From positions 7,025,058 through 7,089,057 of the forward strand of contig SCHM01000003.1 in the NCBI GenBank assembly GCA_004123355.1: a DNA stretch of 64,000 nucleotides, given 5' to 3'. How positions within the stretch are numbered: the stretch's first letter is position 1; every line of letters begins with the position of its first letter. The translations under genes and the position numbers were made by a program. Source of the stretch: Amphirosellinia nigrospora. Lineage: Eukaryota; Ascomycota; Sordariomycetes; Xylariales; Xylariaceae. This document shows positions 48,213-60,594 of the stretch, in pieces. Below the pieces are notes generated by a model. The model saw only the letters and a list, made by a program, of their open reading frames with translations. It was not told the DNA's origin and made no database searches.

Positions 48213-51094
48213 ATGGCCGCTAGACGACCGAGACTAACAGATCTCGAGTCACATAAATCAAGAAACCTCTCTGAACGGTCGTCTGCGTCCCGATTTAGTA
48301 ACGGGATTTTCCGGCAAAGCTTCCGGTCGGCATTATCCAGTAAGAATAAGCCGAGAGAACCGACATTTCCAAAACATATACTAATTGAGACATCACAGGG
48401 GACCATCTCATTCACTCTATTGATAGGGAAGGCCGCATCGTGTATAATTGGAACTCAAGAGGCTATGACCCTCGCGACCCTCACCCTGCCTATGGAAGAC
48501 TGAGCGTTGAACAGGATCCTTGGCTAACAACGAATGATCCAGCACAAGTTAGACACCAAAAAACTAGGTTAAAAAACACAACAGAGTTCCGTTTGAAGCC
48601 CAGGGCGGCCGGAAATATACACAGAAGAAAGTTGATGAGCTAACAGATGTCATATGCGATGAGACAAACCTTAGCCAACAGATCCATTCCTGGTTACAGA
48701 CGGGAGAGTGCACCAAGGCGATCGGCCATGAATGGCACAGAGATCTCTTGCCGGATTCGGAGACTTCTTCTATCAGCACTTTCCTCCCTAGTATTTCGAC
48801 AGTGGCAACGTCGAGGAAAGGTCGGTTGATGGGAAAGATGACAACGATGCGTTACCATCCGATATAAGTCTTTATCTCACCTCAACATTGCCATGTGAAT
48901 TCTTTGGGTTTTCTGGATGCGATCAGACCTTCGACATCCATGCCGTGGATAGCTGGATCAAACATATTGTATCCAAGCACCTGAAAGGATGTCTACCCGT
49001 TAATTGTGTCTGTTGGTTTTGCGACAAGGTTATCTTCTCCTGCAAACATAATTATGACCCTATGAAGAACTTCGAGAACAGGATGTGGCATATTCACAGC
49101 CACATACGGGACGGATTTACAATACATGACATGCGCCCTGATTTCTATCTATTGGGTCACTTATACAATCATAAGCTTATCCCTGCACATGCTTACTACA
49201 GCGTTCTACGGTATACGGAGCTGCGGAGGCCGAATCACGTCCACTCGTTCGATTTCTCACCGCCAGAAGCTGAAAGACTCGACAGATTTCTAAGACAATT
49301 CTTGTCAGCCAAGGGAAGGAGATAGAGCTAGGAGCGACGAAAAAAGGAGGCCATCCAGCGAGGAGGCCAGAACAGAAAGGTCGGAAGGACGCATGCCCTA
49401 AACGTCGCTAGCGTCGCAGTCAGCTTCTCGCTTAATCCTCCACTGCTCAGATTTTACGAGGATAATCAAACAAAAGGTGAGTGAATGACAGACTACTTCG
49501 ATTAAAATCAATCTCTAACCCTACCTTCTCTACAGCCGACATCCAAAAGTATAGCCAGGCAGGGAACAGCGGCCATATCAGAGGCTTAAATATACTTGAT
49601 TTCCCATCCAGACAGGTACGTTTTACTGTTTGAAGAACACTTAACACTCGACATCTTGCAAAACAAGTTTATGGAATTCCCTAAAGGAAAAGCCCTACTT
49701 GATCTCTTCGTACAACCACTCACGGCTGCCGTAGTTATACCAGCCGGAGGTACCTGGAAAAAGTTTTCTAGAGCATATTAAAGCATCAGGGAGCGACACA
49801 GTCAAGGAACAGAGAACTATACATGACTCCTTAAGAAGTCGAAGTGAGTGGAAGGTGAGTGGCCTAGGTCGAATGGGTGCAACATCCACAAAAGGTCTAC
49901 CTACAAGCGGAAAGAAAGACGAGAGGACCTGGTCAAGCATATGCAGGATGGCTAGGCTTCGAATTCGCATTCCTTCCCCGGGAAGATTGGCTGGATTATA
50001 TCGATTGTTTTGGCCAAAGCGACCGCGCGAGTTGATAAGGGTTAGCTGGATTTGTGTAAGTCTCGACGTACTCCCTTACCACTACCATATTGATAAACTG
50101 GCTTAATAGAGATGTGGGCAACCTCTATATGTTGATGTTCATCCAAAACAAGAGCAACTAGCGATGGAATATGCGCAAGCGGCTTCTGGATCAGTTAGCT
50201 CCGTCACGGTCTCGGGAGCAACGACGAGTACAGCTTCTCCAATACAGACGCCCACCCCTCCGCCTAGTACTATCACTCAACCAGGACCTGCATCCTTCCA
50301 AGTCCAATCTGGTAATGCCTTCACCCCGCCAGCTTTGGCCCGGGGCACAAAGAAATATCTTCTCCTATGTGTAAATACCGGATATCATCAAATCAAGCTA
50401 GAGCAAATTGACCTTACCGACATCGTATTGGATGTGTCCATGTTTAGCTTAATTCGAGATAAATACGAGTCAATGCGAGGACCACGGATAAGAAATGTTT
50501 TCCTGATTCCGAAGACGGTCGAGTACATTAAGGTCAGTCTACTTTCCTGCCACTACGAAATCGAGGAACACGCCAGAACTAAATTGGGAAATGTCAGTTT
50601 GAATTAGTGCGTCGAAGTAGCACGGGAGAATGTGTGGGAAATTACGAGAAGAATTCGATACCAAGCCAAATCGAAGTTGCGAAAAAGGAATACACCTTCT
50701 CACCTTGTCCACCACGTATCGGAACGATGCCAATTCAGCCTCACCTCTTCATGCATTCGTTTCTGAATCCTGGAGACCATCTAGGTGAACTCGCAGTACT
50801 TCAATTACCGAAGAAGGTTGGAAGGAAACTGAAGTGTGTCACACAACCCATGGACCCTTTTGACGTACCTTACGGCTGGGGCATCTACATAGTGGAGGGC
50901 TGGACACGGTTCTTCTGTCGTTTCTCTTGGCCGGTGTTCTTGCCTTAGTAACACTAATTGTGCTGCTTTGGAGCACACTGAGGAGTGATGTTCAAGGGGG
51001 CACCGGTATTGGACAATATGGACTCGCGGCCCTGGGGACGGTTGTTGCGATCGGGGCTCTTACATGGGAGTCACTAGGAGATTTAACTCGGTAG
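48213..51094 (+). pseudogene. Broken gene: N-terminal Cys/His region, C-terminal membrane helices
   Basis: Several frames in series follow the order of a fungal protein family of unknown role. It may start at ATG 48213 (MAARRPRLTDLESHKS). Near 48880-49160 there is a Cys/His-rich block with CEFFGFSGCDQTF, HIVSKHL, CVCWFCDKVIF and MWHIHSHIRDGF, probably zinc-binding. Around 49960-50060 lie WLDYIDCF and PKRPREL. From 50164 a Pro/Thr-rich linker is followed by KKYLLLCVNTGYHQIKLEQI and, near 50860, VPYGWGIYIVEG. The end (about 50900-51094) has two hydrophobic helices around LRSDVQGGTGIGQYG. The reading frame changes at least four times (near 48430, 48820, about 49990 and 50900), and some joins may be introns. 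The Cys/His-plus-helices plan recalls proteins near fungal recognition loci, but function is unknown. Confidence 0.5.
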
Positions 51095-53390
51095 ATCGTT
51101 TGGCTTCTATGCCTTAGGAAGGGTTGCTACAGTGATGACTGGGCTAGATCGTAAAACTACTACGTTCTATCGATACTATATCGCATAAAAAATAGAGGGC
51201 CTTCAATTTTTCGAGTAATGCGGAGCCCAGCTGTGATATACGAGATTTTAGGTCAGGTTTCCAGTTTGTGGTGTACAACTGTCGCAAGGGCTCTGTTTGA
51301 GGGCTTGGAATAGGTTCAATTTGAGTAATAAACGACTATGGTGCCAAAGGGGCCATATAGATCTAAGTTCCCTTTTCCTTCGAGGGGGAATTCGAGCCCT
51401 TTTTATGCTTAAATTCTCTTTCTTTTCTTTTCCTTCCCTTTTTTATAGGACCGAAAAGTAAGACCTCTATAGCCCGGTAAAGCGAATATTTCGGTGTTCG
51501 AGTTTAGCTCGGTATCTGCTTCTAAGACTTACGATAACTTCGTACGACTGCCTCAGCTTTGTAGGGTAATATCTCGCGAGCTCCGTATGAGACACTGTGT
51601 GGCACTGTATTGCGCACTGACCAGGGTCCGTGTGACAACAACCCGAGTACGTCTGACCTCTATGGTAAAGCAGTCCACGAGATATACGTCAGCGGACTAG
51701 CTTATAGTTTAGGCCCACAACAGACGATTTTCTATTTCATACTGAACTTTAGGCCTCTTGTTTTCTTGCTACATAAGCAAACCCTTCAACACGTGAAATG
51801 TTAACTACAGATGGCACGAAATGACCCGGTCCCGCCAATAATTTAGCACAGTGGTAAAGCTGAAACTATACACTGTAGTAGTAATATCACGGCTTTGCCA
51901 CTTTTTATCTGTAGATCGAGACAAGGGTGTAGGTTTGACATCCAATATCGCTACCGGGCGGGGGCTACCGGAAGCGCTACATCGAAAAGGACTTGCATTA
52001 GGCCCTTGGGAATACAGGGATCAAGGCAGGGTGTTTAAATCTAGATCGCGAGAATACTACCCCTGTCTGCCCCTTGCCTTACTATAGTCGGAAAGGCATC
52101 CTTGTAACGGTGGCTAATCTAGCGTATTGTAACGACGCCTTTGTCGCCATTTGGCCACAACGGCATATATAGACTCCACATCTCTGCGACAACCAGACCA
52201 TACGACTTCATGCGTACATCTTTGGACTAATCTTAGGCTGCGGGTATTAATGAAGGTTATTGCAGTATATTGCTCCTCATAGTGCCGAACAAAGTAGTTG
52301 TAGAACTATAGTAACAATCATCGAAAACTTGGTGTTACACTGATCTACGGCAGGTAGTCACTAATGGGCATGGTTAACAACGACATCACAACCTTATATA
52401 CACGATTGATTGTGAACTTTTTCCTCGAGGGCTGACTATTCACCGAATTTAGAATACACGGGAAAGGTTCCAACATTAATCCTCGGAGGCGTAGAAACTC
52501 GTATTTCGGGGTCACAATCTCTGCCTGCAGCAAGGCAACTCCTCCAGGATTGAGCTGCGTTTTTTATGCAGTGTTTGCCTGCTTTAAGGGACGAATCCGA
52601 TTCGAGGGCTGTGTACCTCTAATCGTGGTCTCATGCAGTATGGTCTTCATTGGGAAATTGATCCTGAGCCGATCCAAGTGATCAGTCTCCAAGACAAGAT
52701 CTGATCCTTTCTTTTACATATCTCCATGAGACATAGCATCATTACATCATCCTACATTACCAGTGTCAGTCATCGGGGCTACCCGCCCAAGGGGAGTTCT
52801 CCAATTCCTATGATGATCATGAGATTTTAGGCGAGAGTTAGTATGAGAATCTCGACGAAAGCTTGGATACCGAGTAGTAGGATGTTACGTGGTTGGGGGT
52901 CATCGTGGTCATGGGTCACGGCGACGGCCTCGAAAAGTCATACGGGGGCGACCTAGACCGGCCCGATTTTTAGAAAAGGAATCTCGAGGAAGTATACACG
53001 CAAGGAGTACCCAACTAAAACCACTAGTGCCGCTAAACCCAAACGCCACATGGCAGGACGCAACCTCTGAAAATACACATAGCTACTCGAGACTCGCGCT
53101 CGAAATCAATACTGAGAAGAGATTGGGATTCAAATGAAGAAATCATACATGTTGTGTTCCATTTTCATCTCCATCACTTCGTAATAGATATTGTGTGTCT
53201 TTGTACTACATTCTCGTTTCCATATTTCCGTATCCGTGAGGCCGAAGTTCGTAGTTTTGTAACACACTTCATTGAATATAAACTTCCTCTCTCTAGACTC
53301 TAAGATAGCAAATAGCCCATACCATCTCACTCGGAATACGAAACCGACAAAATCAAAGGAGTTCACACCCTGCCGGTGAAGCTAATAACA
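51095..53390. other. Gene-poor interval
   Basis: 2.3 kb with only short frames. A pyrimidine-rich tract (CTCTTTCTTTTCTTTTCC) sits at 51417-51434. Nothing was identified. Confidence 0.35.
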
Positions 53391-54815
53391 CTATTGTGGC
53401 TTGACTGTTGGCCTATTTTCCGCCGCTGGAAACGATCTGGTTGATCCCATCTTCTGCGCCTGATCGTCGTGTATAAGCCGGTCTACCATTTTGGCTTTAC
53501 TTTCTTCAACGCCAAGCCCTCGGGTTCGGCATTCCGTTTCTAGACGACGGGTCGACCATCTGCGGTACTGTTCGCGAGCTGGTGGACGAGCATTTCCATA
53601 CACGCAATTTTCACCAATGCGTAAGCATTGTGAACACGAGGGCTTTCCCAAGCTGCATTTGGAGTGGGAAGTCCGGCACTGTAAGCACCGTGGTTAGTCA
53701 AAGTCGTCAGAAAAAGGCGGCATGCGACGTACTCTGTCACAAGGAACGCATGAAGTATTAGACTTGTTCTTTATCCGTGATGAGGAGGCGACTGTATTTT
53801 CTCGGGCTCGCTCTCCCACGTTCGTTGGTTCCCTCGATCGAGAGTTCCGATCATCGTTCAATTCTTCGCCATAGTCGCTGTCCGACTTAGTACTGGAAAG
53901 ATCGCTCGAATCATCATCGGACGCCATGACAACAGTATCGCGCTGCTTTGCAGGGTCGCTGATTCCACGGAAATAAAAGACCTCCTCTCCGTATCCGGTT
54001 GGCCAGACAATTTTGAATAAGCCAGGATCTGAATATACGGTGCTGTCACCCAAGCATTGCTCCAATTGTCGAGCAGCATCTGCAAATCCCTCTCCTCTTA
54101 AGGCCGCGATCTCTCCTTGGCATCGCAGGCGCCATTCTTGGTACCATCCATCAAACTCGTGCCAGGTATTCACAAATCGGTCCCGGATGTCCTTCATCCA
54201 CTTGAAGCGCTTCAAACGCGCTTGTTCGGCTTCTTCGAGAAGTGCCTTTGAGACATCTTGGATATGGCTACTGGTTCCGACTATGCTCTGCAGTTTCGAT
54301 AGTTCCCGTCCCTCGGCCGATGCCGAAGGTTGAGGTGTGAGATTCAGAGGCGGCTTTAACATAGGACGTGATGGAGGCACGATTTTCGATGTTTGATCAG
54401 GTTGTCTTGCGTCACCGGTTTCGGGAGTGCCCTTGCTGGGCGCGTCGAGTTTGGGGTTGCATGTTTTGCGATGACGATAATAAGTCGCAGAAGACATTTC
54501 CTTTGCACAGGAGTTGCAGACGTATCGAATTCTAAGGTTGTCATCGTTCTTTTCTGATTTGTATATTGACCAAGCACGGCCCTCAAATACCTTGATCCGT
54601 TTCTGTCTGATGTTTCTCGAATGCCTCCCTCGACAATGGCTACGAGAAGCCGAGCATGTCTCAAGATGCTTTTGTGTATTTGTGCTGCGGAAGGAGCCTC
54701 CCCATTGACAGAAATTGCATGTTACTCGAACGGAGACCGCGTTGTTTTCTTCTGTCGCTGTGACATACCACGCGTAGAGCTTTGGATCCTTGAGCCTTTT
54801 GTAGCCCTTGGACAT
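53391..54815 (-). CDS. C2HC-finger / Zn(II)2Cys6 / SAP-motif protein
   Basis: Exon 1 is 54815-53733 (361 codons). The intron 53732-53679 starts GTACGT, has TGACTAAC and ends TTACAG. Exon 2 is 53678-53391. The product is 456 residues. Two C2HC fingers lie near residues 33-54 (CNFC...H...C) and 100-119 (CNSC...H...C). A Lys/Glu-rich middle includes SKALLEEAEQARLKRFKWMK. Then comes an acidic Ser-rich stretch. Splicing creates a perfect C-x2-C-x6-C-x6-C-x2-C-x6-C binuclear zinc cluster at residues 359-386, of which only the first Cys is in exon 1. A SAP-like DNA-binding motif follows (WSTRRLETECRTRGLG...KMVDRL). The architecture suggests a nuclear DNA-binding factor. A Zn2Cys6 cluster near the C-terminus next to SAP is unusual. 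The gene reads cleanly. Confidence 0.75.
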
Positions 54816-55653
54816 GATGTTGCGTTGATGATGTCAAAGATACGGGGGGCACGTACAAGTGTGAGATATAGCGGTAGGGTATATTGAGAATAAATAGAAG
54901 ACGGAATGTCCGTGGCAAACGGGCTAGGGGGTCTTAGTAGATTTACACATCAGACAGCTAGGCGGAGTGTACCGCACCCCTTTTACTTCCACAGTTGAAC
55001 CTGATAAGGTTCCTGGGGGGAAGTTGAGCGTCGAGCAACTGTACCTCCGCAAAATAAAACCACACGCAATGATATGGTATCTGAGACTTACATCAACTAG
55101 TTTTCTTAATTTGGGGTTACACAGTTCGATCTCGACTCTACTCCCGCGGAGATGCGTAAGACGATCTTGGCGGAACTGGGCATGTTTCTAATATCATTAG
55201 CGTTTCGTGGCCGTTTCTTCCAAGTCATTGTCGTAATATTCCAATATCCAAATTGATAATAACGTGCACCGTGTTATTGTTGTATTTACTTGTACCGGAC
55301 CCATCAGATGTTGAAGCTGGCTGGTGTGTGTGACTGAGCTTGTGGTACATACAAGGGTAGATATCCCAGGGACCCTGGCTCCCATCCCTGTACATACATA
55401 TTTGATGCCCGCGATCTCATCGCCAAGCAGATGGGGTGCGATCAGATGCACCAATTAAATTTTCTCCTATTCTCTTGGCGTGGCGACGTGATGTTGCCTC
55501 GTCCTAAGCGGTTGGTCACCACGGGCAAACGGTGAACAGAGCTATTATTTGAAAAGTGAACAAGATGTAACTGCCCGCTAATAAGTATGAGCCGTTTTAC
55601 CGCGAGTGAAAACCCCCCCTCCATTCACTATACACCATATTGTACGTTGCTTG
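54816..55653. other. Divergent intergenic region
   Basis: Between the Zn2Cys6-SAP gene and the Hsp70-like gene, which are transcribed away from each other, so it may hold both promoters. Small frames here show no motif. Confidence 0.4.
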
Positions 55654-57914
55654 ATGGCCAGACCTCTTGCCATGCCCCCAAACACGACGTGTGATGCGTA
55701 TATGGTATCGCAACCGTTAGCGTTCCCTAGCTTACAGTTTGTTGTGTTAGTAGTGCTAACCGAGCTCAGGACCTTGGGCCTAGATTTTGGTAATGCCAGC
55801 TCAAAAATGGTGCTATCGTTTATGGATGGCTCCAGAACCTCTAAGCCTCGGCTCGTACGAGTGCCGATAGCTGGGATGATCGAGAGTACGGCTACTGCAT
55901 TTGAGTTTATCGCCTCAGCTGCTATAGGCTACGATGGCAGATTGGTAGTAGGCAGTGAAGCCTTAGGTATGGATACCAATATCCCTCTTAAGACACTTTT
56001 GACGTATTACGCGGGCGTCACGCGTGGCAAGACACTCGAAGTCATGCCAGGGGGCAGGATTCTTTTGCAGGCTATTCGCGACAAGAGTATTAACTCAACT
56101 ATGGTCATGCAAGCATTGCGTGAACATTTCGAGATGCTTTGGGTTGCAGCGTGTGACCAGATGACGACGTGCCAGGTTAAAGTAGAGGTAGTGGTATTAA
56201 CGTACCCTAACTACCTGTGCGCAAGAGAAGGGTCAAGAGACTTCGACAAATATATGAACAGTTATCTGGGCATTGTACGCCCCCTGTTCGGCGTCGACTT
56301 GAAATATGAGACAGCCAGCGAGGGTCAATCCGTAGCGTTATATCTTTGCGAACCGTTCGACGACCCTACCGGCCACTCAAGGATCAGACAACGAACACAT
56401 GATCTTTTTGGAGATGTGCGGTCAGATAACAAGAACATCACGATTGTAGATGTGGGTTCTAGTACGATGGTCTGTATTTCTCGCCCGCCCGCCCGATAGC
56501 GTACTGATGCCACCCTCTAGAATCTTCAGAGCGTGGCCATCTACTTTGATGCCAACGGCAACGCGACGGAGAGCCAGTCGCTTGTCCCCCACGGAGTCAT
56601 TACAGGTATGGTATGGCTTCTCTTAACGATGGTTTAGCTGGTGGTGTTGACGTAGCCCAAGGTGCGCGAGGGGCAGCCATATGTCTAACGATCTTGTGCG
56701 ACGCATGGTCGAACAAAGATTGCAGCCTGTGGCGAGGCAAGGCGGCCTTGCCGATGGCGACATAGCCTCACTACTCCGCGACTTCGAAGAAAAGAAGAAA
56801 AAGGTCAACTACTCCACTGAAAACGACTACACTCTTTACTTGGTCGGGCAGGACCCTCAACTTCGTGTGTTGTTAAGCGCTGACGACGTGCGCGAGACTT
56901 TCGAGAAATCCTTTGCAAAAGGACTGAAGGTTCTCCAGAAAGAGTTATGGCGCATGTTAGACCTGGGAGAAGACTTTGGGGTCCTCTTTTGCGGAGGCAG
57001 CTTTTGCAGTCCGGTCTTCATCATGTAGTGAAATCTATAATGGCGGAATTCAAATCAAAGGGGGACAGTTTGGGCATTCAAGTCACGCATACATTCCTCC
57101 GAAATGAAATATACTGGTATGCTGCCTCTCTCCTCTCTTTCCCCCTCCATTCACCACAACGTCATATGATTTTGTCCGTTCGCTGACGTAGACCAGGTCG
57201 TCGGCGGTAGCAGCGGGCGCCGCTCTATCCATGATGCATCTTCCTCAGGCTGGCTCGATACTAGCCTCATCGAGAATTGGTATCCAGGAGATCTTACGAT
57301 CTCAGTCGGGTCAAGGCGAATGGACGGGAACCAATGAAGCCGGCGTGGTCTGGTGCAATAGTCGGTCTTTGGCTGTTGACATTGAGATACCTGCAGACGC
57401 ACGTCGCTGGTTAAAGCTTTTCCTCGTCTGTGAAACCAACTACCACTTTCCCGGCTTGGGAGCCAAGATCAATATCGAACCTGCTGGCGCGTCCCCGAGC
57501 TCGAATTCTTATCCCGAGCCTTATGACTTAGGCGTTACAATCGAGTCTAAGAATTTACCTCATGGTACCATTCGATTCTCTATGAGCGTCGCCGCATCGT
57601 ACGACCATAGCGGCGATCTACCTGTCCCGGTGAGTTTGAAATGCTGCGAGATCGGCCCTAGAAACAATATCGAAAAGAACCCGAAAGACAGGAGATATAC
57701 ATTTCTGTTAAAGGTTGATTCGGTGACTAAGCTCCTACAAGCTGTCGATGAAGCGGTATATCCTGTGTGGTGTGGTGTATGCAAGGCGGAGATTCTCGAC
57801 GTGGTTGTTGAGTGTGCGGACTGCCAAGAATATAATTTTTGCTCATTGTGTGCCGCGGAGTGTGAGCTAGACAATCATGGGCTCACCAACCGGAAGCTTG
57901 GAGAAGGTAGCTAG
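55654..57914 (+). CDS. Hsp70/actin-fold ATPase with ZZ-like C-terminus, frame-damaged
   Basis: ATG 55654 opens exon 1 (MARPLAMPPNTTCDA). An intron with branch TGCTAACC ends at CTCAG near 55768. The next exon starts TLGLDFGNASSKMV, the phosphate-1 loop of Hsp70-type ATPases. IVDVGSSTM near 56450 fits phosphate-2. An intron about 56469-56520 leads to SVAIYFDANGNATES, and another starts near 56606. VLFCGGSFCS near 56990 fits the adenosine loop. The last intron joins YW|SSAVAAGAA near 57119-57195. The C-terminus (about 57770-57880) carries CGVC...CADC...CSLC...H, a ZZ-type zinc finger. Frame changes occur near 56650 and near 57010. Relatives are HSPA12-like fungal ATPases of unknown clients. The ZZ addition suggests a protein-recognition role, which is inference. 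Confidence 0.65.
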
Positions 57915-58616
57915 GGACAAGGAGAAAACGCGCTGGGGTTTGGTTTGTTAATCTATTTTAACATAGCTCGAGTTATACTTCACCTAGAAATATCTCGGGT
58001 TGAAATATCTCGGGTTTAAAATAACTTTATTACTGCGAAGTAATGCGACATACGCGTCAGTTATATGATCTAGGAGATGCGAAAAAAACAACGGGAATAT
58101 AAGCAGTTTAGCTAACGTGATATACCCAGAATGTATTATCCTGCGTTAAAATATATATATATATTTGTCAGCGTGGCGCACCGGGACAACTTCTTCGAGG
58201 TCATCTCGCGAATACTTGACCGCTGTGGGGCCTATAAGCCGTTGTTAGTAACATAGCAGGCGAACTTGACGGGAAACTCCGCGCACTGGACCCACTCTAC
58301 ATGACGCCGCTCAAATGTCGCCGACGCTTGGTTTCGTGGTCCGTCCAGGCATCAGGGGGCAGGACCTCTGTCTGCGCGTGTACGGCTGTCGCGGCGCTTC
58401 ATTTCGGGATTCGCATACAGGACTTGATTGCCAATATCTTGTTGGCAATCGGACTTTAGTTTCATTAAGGATCCCGTGGCGTCATGGCAGACAGGGGAAA
58501 GCATGAACGTTGATTTATAACCATGATGTTGAGTATAAGAAGCAAGGAGGTGAGCCACTTTCAGAGATAATGTCGCAGTGTTGAGGCACTATTTCCATCT
58601 CAGGCAATTCATCAAC
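57915..58616. other. Intergenic
   Basis: Contains repeated ATCTCGGGTT motifs near 57991-58020 and a short TA microsatellite near 58150. It leads into the next gene's promoter. Confidence 0.4.
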
Positions 58617-59764
58617 ATGCATTCTTTGCTGTACCTCTTTGCGCAGGCTGCCATCTTATCACAGGCAGGAGCCAGATGTGCGCCAACCGGACTTAACCAG
58701 ACCATCTCGACCAAGACTCTCGTTACAACTGACGGCTACACTTATTCATACGATTACACGCCCGCAGCAAATGACTCGCAGCCTACTGTCCTGCTCTTGC
58801 ACGGCTACCCTGCATCCCGTCATGATTGGGAGCACACGATCCCTGCACTTGCTGCCGAAGGATACGGTGTTGTAGCACCCGATCTTCTAGGGTTCGGGGA
58901 CACTTCTAAGCCAACGGAGCTCAGCGCCTACAACCTGAAATCTATCGTCGGTCACTTGACCGAGATATTAGATGCAGAGGGTGTGAAAACCGTCGTCGGA
59001 GTAGGCCACGATGTGGGAGCCAACGTACTTTCGAGGGCTGCGGCCTGGGTTCCAGAACGGTTTACGAAATTCGTGTTTGTAACCGTTCCCTACGCTCCGG
59101 CGGGCATTTTTTTCGACGTCGATGCTGTCAACGCTCTCAGTTTCGAGAACCGTGGGTATGCCCAGTTTGGGTATTGGTATTTCTTCAATAGCTATGATAC
59201 CGCTGATATAATATCTCGCAATGTGCGTAAGCCTTCATCCATATCTGATCATAGGAAACCCACTGCATACGATCACCGTCAGTCTCACAGTATTGCTGAC
59301 ATAGAAATCATTAGCTCGAGTCAGCCTTTTCCCTCGCTTGGCCTCTGAATGAGTCCGCGTGGGGAACCAACTTTGCTGACATCGGGGTTGCCCGCACTTG
59401 GCTCGCGGCTAACAAGACGACCGAGATGCCCTCCTGGGTAACGTACAAGGCCAGATGGCTGCGTTTGTACAGCCAACCGAATATTACCGTTAGCACGCTG
59501 AACTATTATCAGGCATTGTTGCGTGGTGTCGACGCAGCGGATGAAACGGTACTAACAGATAAGGACCGCATGTTAAAGGTGCCTGTCTTGGCTGTGGGCT
59601 GCTCCAAGGACCAAGTTGCGACACTTGATCTTCAGAAACCTTCCATAGAGCCGTGGGCCGTGGGTGGGTTTGAGCAGCGGATTGTTGACTCCGGACACTG
59701 GGTCATGCAAGAAAAGGGAGATGAGCTGAACGATATTTTGCTTGACTTTATTGGACGGGATTAA
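58617..59764 (+). CDS. Secreted alpha/beta hydrolase, epoxide-hydrolase type
   Basis: Exon 1 is 58617-59222. The intron 59223-59314 starts GTGCGT, has TTGCTGAC and ends TTAG. Exon 2 is 59315-59764. The product is 351 residues. The N-terminus (MHSLLYLFAQAAILSQAGA) is a signal peptide, so the enzyme probably enters the secretory route. Motifs: LLLHGYPASRHDWEH (oxyanion hole HGxP, residues 62-65), GVGHDVGANV with the nucleophile Asp near residue 132, and DSGHWVMQE with the catalytic His near residue 330. The Asp nucleophile and HGxP mark the epoxide hydrolase/dehalogenase group rather than serine esterases. It likely opens an epoxide or similar on an external substrate. The frame is intact. Confidence 0.85.
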
Positions 59765-60594
59765 AAGCAGAGTTAAACATTTTTTGGCGCATTGACGTAT
59801 TAAAGGTTATGCGTGAAAGCTTCTGTCAACTAAGGGCAACACAGTTAAAGTTGCATAAAATATTGATTATTTACCTAGTAGTAAATGTTATCGGCATACC
59901 CTCCAGCATAGGCATACCTACTATGCATGACAGCTTAGTGCAGGTGCAACGCACCCCCTATGCGCAACTGCTAAATCAATAGGTCCCCTCCAAAACCCGC
60001 CTATTTCAATCTCGTCGCAATTAACTAAAACGATAGTTATTAAGCAGTGTCGAGTATTGATGTATAGCTAATTTCTAGGACTATTGATCGATGAAAGTCA
60101 AAAGTGGCCTGAGTCGCAGTTACAAGAAGTGTAGAGGCTAAACTTGAACCTTGGTATTTTAAGCCCTATTTTTTTTAACGTAGTGTTAGGAGCCACATAA
60201 TGGGTGTACGGTAAGATACCTCCTAGGTATTTATTATTACAACTAGCAAGAGCAATCCCAAGGGGTGAATAAGCTTAGCGTGGCTTCGGTTTATAGCTAA
60301 CTGCAATGCATTTCCGTCACGGGCTATGTAGTCGGGTCAAACGAATCGCAGCAGGAAATTTCTTTTTTACGCCTATCGTGTAATACCTAAGGAATGGACA
60401 TCCTGCATACTGCGATCCACATACAAAACTTCTTCCCCTTGCAAAAAGCTGCTACGATTAGGTAGCAAGCTCTGGTGTTGATCGAAAGCAAGCTACAAAA
60501 AGAAAGAACATGACAAAGCGAGGGACTAGAAAATAAACCACCGACACATGATATCGCGAAACCGCTTTGACGGCCTTTGGGTCCATGCTCTCCA
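59765..60594. other. Intergenic
   Basis: About 0.8 kb without a recognised gene. It contains short AT-rich and CCTAGTAG tracts. Confidence 0.4.
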
